Below, one piece after another: positions 14,696-23,068 of a stretch of DNA of 64,000 nt. The notes beneath the pieces are model-generated. The model worked only from the letters and a program-made list of their open reading frames with translations, had not been told where the DNA came from and made no database searches. The DNA comes from Paragorgia papillata (Eukaryota; Cnidaria; Anthozoa; Scleralcyonacea; Coralliidae). Position numbers and translations under genes: made by a program. The stretch covers positions 850,501 through 914,500 of the forward strand of contig JAWNZC010000088.1 of NCBI GenBank assembly GCA_035771165.1, given 5' to 3'. Each line of letters begins with the position of its first letter. Within the stretch, counting starts at the first letter, position 1.

Positions 14696-15659
14696 TCTGT
14701 GTAAGGGTCCAGACAAAAAGTACTGATTTTTGGAGCAATTTAAGGGTTCTGACGCAGAATGTCATTCCGGTTAAGTGGCAATTGATTTTTCACAGTCTTG
14801 AGAGACTTCAGTTCAGAAGACAAACCTGATGACGTCACCCAGGAACCGGAAATATATTGTTATTTACAGTATAGATATTCGTACGAAAACATATCTCGTA
14901 TTTCAGGAGGTAAACGCCAAGTTATTCTGCGATGGAGGTTTTTTTATTTTTGGAAACAAATCCCCGAGACCACGCAGATCAGACTAAGTCCATGTGCACA
15001 TTGTTTCGCAACATTCATCTTGGAGAACAGAATGACGTCATCGGAGTGTGACGGCTATTAGTTAATATTTTGACATTACTCACGCGCATTTCTCACCTAA
15101 CATTTACAAAATATCTGCGAGTAGTTGCATCAAACTGTTACGTAAATTGTAAATGTTGATAAAAGGCCATATGCGTAAATTGTTTCTCTTAATTCCCCTT
15201 TCTCAATCGCTGATTTTCATGCATTTCCAACAGTACTCACCAATACTCAGATATAAATATATAACTTATTTATAATTTTTAAAGACAGGACTTGGGTGAG
15301 AACTGTTGGAAATGGCATTTGTAGCAAGCTGTCCGTATTTCTAGTGATACGTATATGTAGACAAACAATACATGAGTAATATTTCGTATTTATAATGTCT
15401 TCAACGTCTTTCGTATAAGAGTAAAAGACGTGTTTGACAATGAGAACTGTTAGTGAGAAACTGTCGTATATGTTACCCGACTCCTTTGTTTTGTCTACAG
15501 TGTGATGCCTAATTAGGACAATGACATAATATAACTGCTTGTGTTAGTACTTTGTGCGGTACCCTTTCGTTGAAATAATCTGGTTAATTCTCGCCTTCAT
15601 CGCACATTCCTCATTTAAAGATGGGCAAAAGTGATGTTATTAGGCAAACGGAAATCAGA
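14696..15659. repeat. Family-1 spacer, uninterrupted copy
   Basis: This 964-bp non-coding unit begins TCTGTGTAAGGG and ends GGAAATCAGA, so its outermost bases are the inverted TCTG/CAGA. It repeats almost exactly as 16128-16418 joined to 21931-22602. Visible structure includes CRE-like TGACGTCA at 14830-14837 and 15033-15040, a 19-bp inverted repeat with one mismatch (15223-15241 with 15295-15313) and a perfect ACGTCTTT/AAAGACGT hairpin (15404-15411 with 15424-15431). Short open frames here look like chance. Confidence 0.8.
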
Positions 15660-16127
15660 CAATCATGGCCAAAAGTTTTCGGGACACAGTCGGTAAATGG
15701 CGCTGTGTTTATATTTGTTTTGTTAACTCGTTATTTCATTATTGCAACTTTAGTTTTACTATCTTATAGCCCCTCCCCCCCACCTCCCCCGTGCAATGTT
15801 GAGTGTTTAAGATAGGAAAACATAATAGAATACAATGTGGTGAAAAAATGTTATTGCTACATTCACTTTCACATAAAATTTGCTACAACTATAAATATGA
15901 CTTGATAGTAAGTTGCGCAGCCGAGAGGCAAATATTTTGGCGTTGCACTATTATTTCATCATGTTTCATGTTCTTCACATTACCATGTTAAATGTGTGAC
16001 ATGTTGCCATATGAAACATGAGCGAAATTACACAAATCACAACATTGCAGGGGGGAAAGGGGGTGGGGGGTGTTCAAATTCATATCAAAAAGTATCGTCA
16101 GTGGCCCACCACTTTTGGCCATGATTG
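15660..16127. mobile_element. Family-1 MITE, copy B (internal)
   Basis: It is nearly identical to copy A and has the same 17-bp terminal inverted repeats. It is flanked by CAGA on the left and TCTG on the right instead of TA. The G-rich side (about 16049-16070) and C-rich side (about 15771-15789) are retained. Small length differences from copy A fall mainly in the homopurine and homopyrimidine tracts. Confidence 0.85.
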
Positions 16128-16418
16128 TCTGTGTAAGGGTCCAGACAAAAAGTACTGATTTTTGGAGCAATTTAAGGGTTCTGACGCAGAATGTCATTCC
16201 GGTTAAGTGGCAGTTGATTTTTCACAGTCTTGAGAGACTTCAGTTCAGAAGACAAACCTGATGACGTCACCCAGGAACCGGAAATATATTGTTATTTACA
16301 GTATAGATATTCGTACGAAAACATATCTCGTATTTCAGGAGGTAAACGCCAAGTTATTCTGCGATGGAGGTTTTTTTATTTTTTGAAACAAATCCCCGAG
16401 ACCACGCAGATCAGACTA

Positions 16419-16513
16419 CTACGAAAACCACCGATGTGTGGTGACGGCAGCAAATAACGTATCATGGCACCGCCCACAAACATATGCTGCCACGCCCACA
16501 AACATGTAAGAAT
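16419..16513 (+). repeat. Left terminal inverted repeat of the DNA transposon
   Basis: 95 bp, matching the complement of 21834-21928 with about two mismatches. It contains two CGCCCACAAACATATG/CGCCCACAAACATGTA-like direct repeats at about 16471-16486 and 16493-16508. These are plausible transposase-binding repeats, though that is inference. Confidence 0.92.
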
Positions 16514-16546
16514 GCGAATAGCTTTTGCGTCTTTTTGTTGTTTGCG

Positions 16547-17607
16547 ATGGCCCAATTTAGTAAGTCTGGAAGGGTATACGAACGTGGAAAAGCTCGTGAC
16601 ACGGACTTAAAGAGAAATATTGTTCAAGATTTAATTGAACAAGGAGGTGACCTTGCCACAGGCTATTTCCCAGGGAGCTTCACAGCGTTAGCGATGAAAT
16701 ATAGAGTTAAAAGCGATACGATTCGTAAGGTATGGAAATGTTTTATTGACACGGGGGATACAAGTGTTAAACGTTGCTCTGGGGGAGTTAAGCATCTTCA
16801 ACAAGTGGATATTGAATTTGTGCGACTTTTAAAGACGCACAGGCCTTCTACGAGCACAGGCGAAGTTTACAGAAATGTAAATGAATTTTGCGATGTAGCT
16901 GGTGGAACTTCGAAGACAGCGTTGCAAAGAGCGTTCAAAAACGATATGAACGACGGAAAAGGATGACTCGTCCTATGGCTGAGAAATTCACCGCTACAAA
17001 CATGAACTATTGTCAAGAGTTTTTAAACTATATTCATATGATTAATCCACCTAATTTGTTATTCTTTGATGAATCAGGTATTAAGTTACCAGATGTAGGT
17101 AGACCAAATTACGGTCATTCCCTTATTGGTACACCTGCCGTCGAAGTCATGCGAAACATGAACTCACCTAATATAACTCTGAACTTGCTGGGTGGTCTGG
17201 ATGGCGTAATTTATGCAAATACAATTGATGGCGCAAGCAATTCTGCCACCTTTCTAATTTTTTTGGAGGAAACAAGTCACATTGTTCTTCCAAGTGGTAA
17301 ACCAGCATTTTCATATGGCGACCATATCATTATGGATAACGCTGCCATTCATCACCATCAAGCAGGACAGGCTCTCGGGGAATACCTTGACGATATCGGG
17401 TGCACATTTGTTTATCTACCGACATACTCCCCGGAATTCAATCCTACAGAAAACGTTTTCAACAAGCTGAAAACAATTCTCCGAAGGTATGAATTTCGCG
17501 AGCTTCTGCGGGCCAATTTACACGTAGCTGTTTATGAAGCGCTTAAAGAAATAACACCACAAGATATGGTAGGATTCTTTCAGCATACTGGATACATTGA
17601 TATTTGA
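16547..17607 (+). pseudogene. DD37E transposase (IS630-Tc1/mariner superfamily), one frameshift
   Basis: The protein would bind the TIRs and cut and paste the element at TA. The first frame runs from ATG 16547 (an earlier in-frame ATG at 16484 lies inside the TIR) to TGA at about 16966. It holds two helix-turn-helix-like segments, about residues 20-70 and 85-125, as in paired-like N termini of this superfamily. The catalytic part is in another frame ending at 17607. It has FFDESG (first Asp), IIMDNAAIHH (second Asp) and YSPEFNPTENVF (Glu). There are 37 residues between the second Asp and the Glu, so the signature is DD37E. The two frames meet at the A5 run 16937-16941, where one extra A would restore continuity. 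All three catalytic residues are present. Assignment to a named DD37E family needs a database comparison. Confidence 0.88.
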
Positions 17608-18370
17608 ATGTACACTGCATGTCAAAACTGTATTCAACAGACGTAGCCAAAGTTGGAAAATAGGAACTGCTATAATTAAATACAAATACTCGATATATGA
17701 ACACAATCCAATTCGGTCCTTATTATAGGCTTATAACTGTGGCTTGGCGATTCACGAATTCATGTTAAGATTTTCATTTAAGATTGTGCTGCTAAGATTT
17801 ATCTATTAAAAAATGTAATACATTTTATTTATAAGACGGAAATTATGAGAGTCAATAACTTGTTTTTCTTAGTAGCCCGAGTGGCCCGACGTCTTTGTTT
17901 ATACAGCGATTCTTGTTTTTGCCGCGCCTGAACACAAAACGTACAGTTGCAAGTCTGCGCGTTTATAGTTGCGAATAAATTCCGGTTTATTAACGTTACA
18001 AACGTTGCCTTGGCGATTAGTAACTCTGGCTCCAGAGGTTTTTATTTGGAGCGAGCAAGAGCCGAGGCGGCGTGCGCGTTTGGCAAACAAAGCCTGGTTG
18101 AAATGTTCTCACGCTTATACAAATAATCAGAGACAGGGCGGAACCTTTCAAAACCTCGCCAAAATTTCATTAATTTATTTTCTAAATGTGAACATTTTCC
18201 CATTCGCTTGTTAATTCATTAAACTGCACGAATTGTTTTAAATTAAACACCGTTTAAACTCAACATAAAATATGAACGTATTTCTCCTCAATAAACAACA
18301 GTCTTTTATACTACTGAGAGTACTGAGATAAATATATACATGCACTACGCAACCATGCATCTATGGCATT
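17608..18370. other. Intergenic region between convergent transposon genes
   Basis: This 763-bp stretch lies between the transposase stop and the stop of the minus-strand gene. It is AT-rich with scattered short frames on both strands that show no domain or composition signal. It presumably holds both 3' untranslated regions; I see no clear paired polyadenylation signals. Confidence 0.6.
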
Positions 18371-19796
18371 TCAGTTCAATTTACTTCTGTCCTCACGATC
18401 TACAATGTATGCTGCTTTAAACAGCAAATCTAACCCTTGAAAATCATCCGCATCCGTGGTATTGCTCGCTGCCACTGTTTCACATACAAGTGCAGTACTA
18501 GGCGTACTTGAATTAATGTCTTCCAAACTCTTCTTTAATCCTATTTCCAAAAATGAATATTCTTCAAATTTGCTTTTAGGCTCTCCAAAATTATCCAATT
18601 GTGGTGCACTCACCGTAGCACTGGCCCCGTCAAATTCAGATGGAAACTGTTGGTTTGGAAGAGCATGAGAACCAGGAAAATGTATACCTTTCATTTCCCA
18701 TAAAGCTTTCACAGGGTTTACACATGGCGTAGTGCTGCTACTTTGGTTGGAACTTTGTAGAACACAAAATCCCTCGTCAAACTGCTTAATTAGATGTTGA
18801 ATTTCTGACTTAGGAGGCACTTTTCCCCGACAAATTTTTTCTAGTTTTCTGACGTCTGAGTTAACAGCCAACCAGTTAGGAACTGACTGGCCAGTTAGTG
18901 TTTTCCTCAAGTACTTCTGTTGATTACTATTAATCAAATCTGCCTGTACTTGGGATGCAAACGTGTTCCGAGCTTTTTCGTACATTTGTTTCTTCGACTT
19001 CGATTCTTCCAGCATAGCATTTAATTTTGCATTAATTGCTTTCAACTCATCTTTCTTTTCTTTCACATATTTGCTTTCATCAGCATGGCGCTTAATGTCA
19101 TTGCATATGGACGCTGACACACATGGTGGAAACACGCAATTCGATTTATTATGACCACTTGTGTGGCAGTTCGTACACTTTGGACCACTATCTGTATGAG
19201 TATTAGTATAACTTTCTTCAAGCTGTCTAATTTCACGATATTTCTCTTGAGATAGTGATTGTTGAAGCAATATGTCACGCTGCAATTTATCAAAATACTT
19301 CTGCGTTGGTGTTGTATACATAGTGTTACCTGTTTTTTGTGTTACCTTCATTGTTGGGCTCTATATCTTCGAAGTCCAGTCTCCCTCTTACTCGCTTCTT
19401 AGGTTTTTGTGGAGAAGGTGAATGAAATCTTTTACTGGCGACGGGATCACCGTGAATTAGCACAAGAGGAGATGTTGTGTTCGATACTTTTAAGATTATT
19501 CGATAAAGATTTTCTCTTTCTGGTACGGCTTGCGCACTTTCAATCATGTCTAGGAAAGAATCTGAATCTTCGCTACTCAAATCTATCCAATCCTTATCGC
19601 TGTCCATGTACTTCAAATTTGAAGGCAAGAAGCTGCACTTTTCCTTGATGCGTTGATTTAAACTTTCCATCGTTAAAGATCTGACACATGTCTCTTCCAT
19701 GAAGAATTTTGCCCATTTTTCTTTGCCGGCGTTTCCACAGCTACTGTACTCCACTTTAAATTCATACTTTCTTCCAACAAACAACTGCGAATACAT
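18371..19796 (-). pseudogene. PB1-like / CCHC zinc-knuckle accessory protein of the transposon, one frameshift
   Basis: Two overlapping minus-strand frames read as one gene. The upstream frame starts at ATG 19796 (the frame is open to 19808, but that codon is TTG). It shows a PB1-like fold pattern: a basic strand KYEFKVEY, a helix after SLTMESLNQRI, and the acidic LKYMDSDKDWIDLSSEDS segment. A basic QKPKKRVRGR stretch resembles a nuclear signal. The downstream frame (to 18371) has a canonical CX2CX4HX4C knuckle (CTNCHTSGHNKSNC) and then a Lys/Glu-rich coiled-coil-like region. The C-terminal half is Ser/Thr-rich and unrecognised. The frames meet at a T6 run on the plus strand (19333-19338); one base fewer would join them. 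It is convergent to the transposase and inside the TIRs. The role is unknown; PB1 suggests self-assembly and the knuckle nucleic-acid binding, both inference. Confidence 0.72.
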
Positions 19797-19824
19797 GCTG
19801 TGTTTCAAATCAATACCACAATTA

Positions 19825-19831
19825 ATTTATA
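19825..19831 (-). promoter_or_regulatory. TATA-like box before the PB1/CCHC gene
   Basis: TATAAAT on the minus strand lies about 30 bases upstream of the ATG at 19796. It would give a very short leader. This is sequence match only. Confidence 0.35.
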
Positions 19832-19893
19832 CTCTGATGTCTAGTATTCCCGCTCACTGAAACTGGGAAATGGACTCACTACGCATTCTTACC

Positions 19894-20058
19894 ACTGATC
19901 TATATAAGAGACTGGATAGAGCATCTATTATCTGGGCGCCTTCAGAAATTGAGGCCGAAAGTTACGCCCTAATTTGTAAGCGACGCCATATTGGATGGTC
20001 CCACCATGAGGAGTGAGTTGCTATATTTTACTGTTGTGAATTCGTTGTTTTCGCATAT
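19894..20058 (+). repeat. Internal inverted copy of the right subterminal region (left arm)
   Basis: Bases 19894-19925 are an exact 32-bp inverted match to 21801-21832. Further matching blocks continue inward with indels (GCCATATTGGATGGTCCCA-like, ATATTTTACTGTTG, TTTTCGCATAT) to about 20058. The perfect part includes TATATAAG at 19901-19908, a TATA-like box reading rightward. Confidence 0.85.
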
Positions 20059-21709
20059 AATCACGAAATAGACGAACAACACAAATCCATTTTGGTATTT
20101 CAAGCAGCGGGACACATCATGGAACTATGGAGAACGTGAAGGGAAACTGAATCGTAAGTAAATAACTTGATATTTTGACGAAATTTCGAAGGGGACGGAG
20201 AGCTCCCGAAGCTAGCTAAGGGTTATTTACCAAGGAAACGGGAAACCCAACATTGTAAACGGCCGGTGGTTAATAAACTGATTTGTAGGATACAAATGTG
20301 AGATAATACTGTAATTGTGGAATGTTCACAATCGAGTAGATCATTTTAAAAAAGCCGAAGGACGTGTAAAATTATGGCACAGAAGATAGATTGGCTTGTA
20401 GAGTTGTGATTAGATTTCGACAAGCAGCATATTTCTTTGGCAACATAGGAGCATGTTAATACTCTATAAGTTTGTAATACTTACAATGTTTGGTGCTTCC
20501 ATAGAAGTAAACTGTAGCATGCATCATAACAAGAACGAGCCAGTTTGTTTTATTAAACTCCATGCCCAGTGTCCAAGTCATGTATTTAAGAAATTAAGTT
20601 GTCAACATTGTTTCTCATTAATAGCTGAGCTATTTTACTCCCTGTCATGTTGATGAAAAACTTGTTTGTGAGTATCTGTAAAATTGAATGTGATATTTGT
20701 ATGTTATGTTGTAGGTAGTTTAAAATGAAACAACAATGAATGAAGAACAATAAAGGTGAAGCAACATGACAATTTAATACAGAATATAATTGAACTGTGT
20801 CATTTATAGTTTTCAAACTTTGTCAATGATTTGATTAAAGAAAATGTTTACAATTCATGAGTGTATTTTGTCTTGTGTAGTTTGATTCTGTATAAATGTA
20901 CTATATAATGATAAATTTTTAATCTGTTCTCTGACTTCTGTATGTTATGAAAATTGTGGTAGAACTAATACTGTACTATCAGTGTGTACTATACAAGTAG
21001 ATCAACAAGGCCAGTGTTTGATGTTTATATAAAGTCAAAACAAATCAAGCTAATATATATGTTAAACTTCACAACGATGTGGCGGATAACATTTGTAAAC
21101 TGGCTAAAAAAAAGCATCTTGGCAAAGGTATAGTCACAAAACTAATTATATTGTAAAATTAATACAAGATTTTTAGTTGTAGGCAAATGTGGGCCCAATT
21201 GCCCAAATTAAATAACCCTATCTCATAGAAAATAATAAACTCATTCTGATTAATCCTGTGAATGCCAGGATAACTTATTTGAATCATTACCCCGAGTTTT
21301 CTGTGAGTGAAAATATATTGTTCAACTATAGGCACATCCACTGATATATACAGTTGGGCACATCGCATTCTTAAATTAATTGTTTGATTCCGGTCTTTTG
21401 GCTTATGATATAATAATACCACAGCAGTTGTTCGTAGTGTAGCTTGTTCAGTTGATCAAATTTCCCGAATTCATTCGGTCCTTTAGCAGTATTTCCATAT
21501 TGTGAGTAAATTCTGAATGAGAACGGCCTTCGTCTGTTCAAAGTTGTCATCAATGACACTTGGGAGTTCGCTCCATCGAACTCGCAAATTCCGTTTTCCC
21601 CCACATTTTGGGGCTAAATAACTACAATTTTTCTCTCTAAATGCTTCACGTGTCCTTTCTTCCTCGTGATAAAAAAGTTTGTCCGAACCCGAAGGAGAAA
21701 AATGCCTTA

Positions 21710-21832
21710 ATATGCGAAAACTATAATTGTGCAACAGTAAAATATGGGACCATCCAACATGGCGGCTGTTGCCAACTTCCGACTTCAATTTCAGACAACG
21801 GATGCTCTATCCAGTCTCTTATATAGATCAGT
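21710..21832 (-). repeat. Right subterminal repeat (right arm of the inverted pair)
   Basis: This is the inverted partner of 19894-20058 and directly abuts the right TIR. It carries TATATAAG on the minus strand at 21825-21818, reading inward toward the accessory gene. It may be a promoter region of the element, duplicated and inverted internally. Confidence 0.82.
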
Positions 21833-21833
21833 G

Positions 21834-21928
21834 ATTCTTACATGTTTGTGGGCGTGGTAGCATATGTTTGTGGGCGGTGCCATGATACGTTATTTGCTGC
21901 CGTGACCACACATCGGTGGTTTTCGTAG
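21834..21928 (-). repeat. Right terminal inverted repeat of the DNA transposon
   Basis: Complement of 16419-16513 with about two mismatches; followed by the duplicated TA at 21929-21930. Confidence 0.92.
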
Positions 21929-21930
21929 TA

Positions 21931-22602
21931 AGTCCATGTGCACATTGTTTCGCAACATTCATCTTGGAGAACAGAATGACGTCATCGGAGTGTGACGGCT
22001 ATTAGTTAATATTTTGACATTACTCACGCGCATTTCTCACCTAACATTTACAAAATATCTGCGAGTAGTTGCATCAAACTGTTATGTAAATTGTAAATGT
22101 TGATAAAAGGCCATATGCGTAAACTGTTTCTCTTAATTCCCCTTTCTCAATCGCTGATTTTCATGCATTTCCAACAGTACTCACCAATACTCAGATATAA
22201 ATATATAACTTATTTATAATTTTTAAAGACAGGACTTGGGCGAGAACTGTTGGAAATGGCATCTGTAGCAAGCTGTCCGTATTTCTAGTGATACTTATAT
22301 GTAAACAAACAATACATGAGTAATATTTCGTATTTATAATGTCTTCAACGTCTTTCGTATAAGAGTAAAAGACGTGTTTGACAATGAGAACTGTTAGTGA
22401 GAACTGTCGTATATGTTACCCGACTCCTTTGTTTTGTCTACAGTGTGATGCCTAATTAGGACAATGACATAATATAACTGCTTGTGTTAGTACTTTGTGC
22501 GGTACCCTTTCGTTGAAATAATCTGGTTAATTCTCGCCTTCATCGCACATTCCACATTTAAAGATGGGCAAAAGTGATGTTATTAGGCAAACGGAAATCA
22601 GA
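21931..22602. repeat. Family-1 spacer, second copy, part right of the transposon
   Basis: It continues the spacer interrupted at 16418 (left part 16128-16416) and matches 14989-15659 with few differences. It ends in CAGA immediately before MITE copy C. The second CRE-like TGACGTCA and the 19-bp inverted repeat recur here. There are no genes. Confidence 0.85.
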
Positions 22603-23068
22603 CAATCATGGCCAAAAGTTTTTGGGACACAGTCGGTAAATGGCGCTGTGTTTATATTTGTTTTGTTAACTCGTTATTTCATTATTGCAACTTTAGTTTT
22701 ACTATCTTATAGCCCCTCCCCCCCCCCTCACCCGTGCAATGTTGAGTGTTTAAGACAGGAAAACATAATAGAATACAATGTGGTGAAAAATGTTATTGCT
22801 ACATTCACTTTCACATGAAATTTGCTACCACTATAAATATGACTTGATAGTAAGTTGCGCAGCCGAGAGGCAAATATTTTGGCGTTGCACTATTATTTCA
22901 TCATGTTTCATGTTCTTCACATTACCATGTTAAATGTGTGACATGTTGCCATATGAAACATGAGCGAAATTACACAAATCACAACATTGCAGGGGGGAGA
23001 GGGGGGGGGGGTGCTCAAATTCATACCAAAAAGTATCGTCAGTGGCCCACCACTTTTGGCCATGATTG
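22603..23068. mobile_element. Family-1 MITE, copy C (right end of the composite)
   Basis: The same 17-bp terminal inverted repeats as copies A and B. The left side follows CAGA of the spacer; the right side is followed by TA (23069-23070) and then satellite GATTAAAGAGC. This copy therefore supplies the right terminus of the composite insertion. Confidence 0.85.

Larger units (their letters stand above)
19832..21833. other. AT-rich non-coding interior of the transposon, bounded by an inverted repeat
   Basis: About 2 kb without a supportable gene. The short minus-strand frames between 21371 and 21788 lack an initiating ATG or a recognisable domain. A CGTAAGTAAA donor-like site occurs near 20155, so an exon or untranslated leader starting near 19920 cannot be excluded. 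The stretch is enclosed by the inverted subterminal repeat described separately. Confidence 0.6.
16419..21928 (+). mobile_element. Complete Tc1/mariner-IS630-type DNA transposon with 95-bp TIRs and an accessory gene
   Basis: The element begins CTACGAAAACCACCGATGTG after TA (16417-16418) and ends with the complement before TA (21929-21930). Comparison with the intact spacer (...CAGACTAAGTCCATG near 14990) shows a clean 5,510-bp insertion at that TA. The TIRs span 16419-16513 and 21834-21928 and show only about two mismatches. Inside are a plus-strand DD37E-type transposase (16547-17607), a convergent minus-strand PB1-like/CCHC gene (18371-19796), and about 2 kb of AT-rich sequence enclosed by an inverted subterminal repeat. 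Near-identical TIRs and a clean target duplication suggest a recent insertion. Both genes now carry a one-base frame break. Confidence 0.93.
14233..23068. mobile_element. Composite MITE-spacer-MITE-spacer-MITE insertion, family 1, TA target duplication
   Basis: The insertion starts with CAATCATGGCCAAAAGT right after TA (14231-14232) and ends with ACTTTTGGCCATGATTG right before TA (23069-23070). The left flank ends ...GACTTATACTA and the right flank continues GATTAAAGAGCATGAG. Removing the insert and one TA restores an ordinary satellite monomer of the subtype seen near 900-960. It contains three MITE copies (14233-14695, 15660-16127, 22603-23068) and two spacers of about 963 bp. The second spacer is interrupted by a 5.5-kb DNA transposon. 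The TA duplication and inverted ends are typical of Tc1/mariner-type transposition. That the composite moved as one unit is inference; an alternative is insertion of a smaller MITE-spacer-MITE followed by duplication. Confidence 0.85.

Noticed and set aside
14587..15061. Short plus-strand frames of 80-87 codons spanning MITE A and the spacer
   Set aside because: They cross the MITE/spacer boundary, repeat only as part of the duplicated unit, and lack domains.
21371..21788. Minus-strand frames near the right end of the DNA transposon as a third gene
   Set aside because: The longest opens on a TTG rather than an ATG, has no recognisable domain, and overlaps the subterminal repeat.
14233..23068. 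Independent insertions of three MITEs into unique DNA
   Set aside because: Internal copies lack TA flanks and the spacers between them are copies of each other, so duplication of a MITE-spacer unit fits better.
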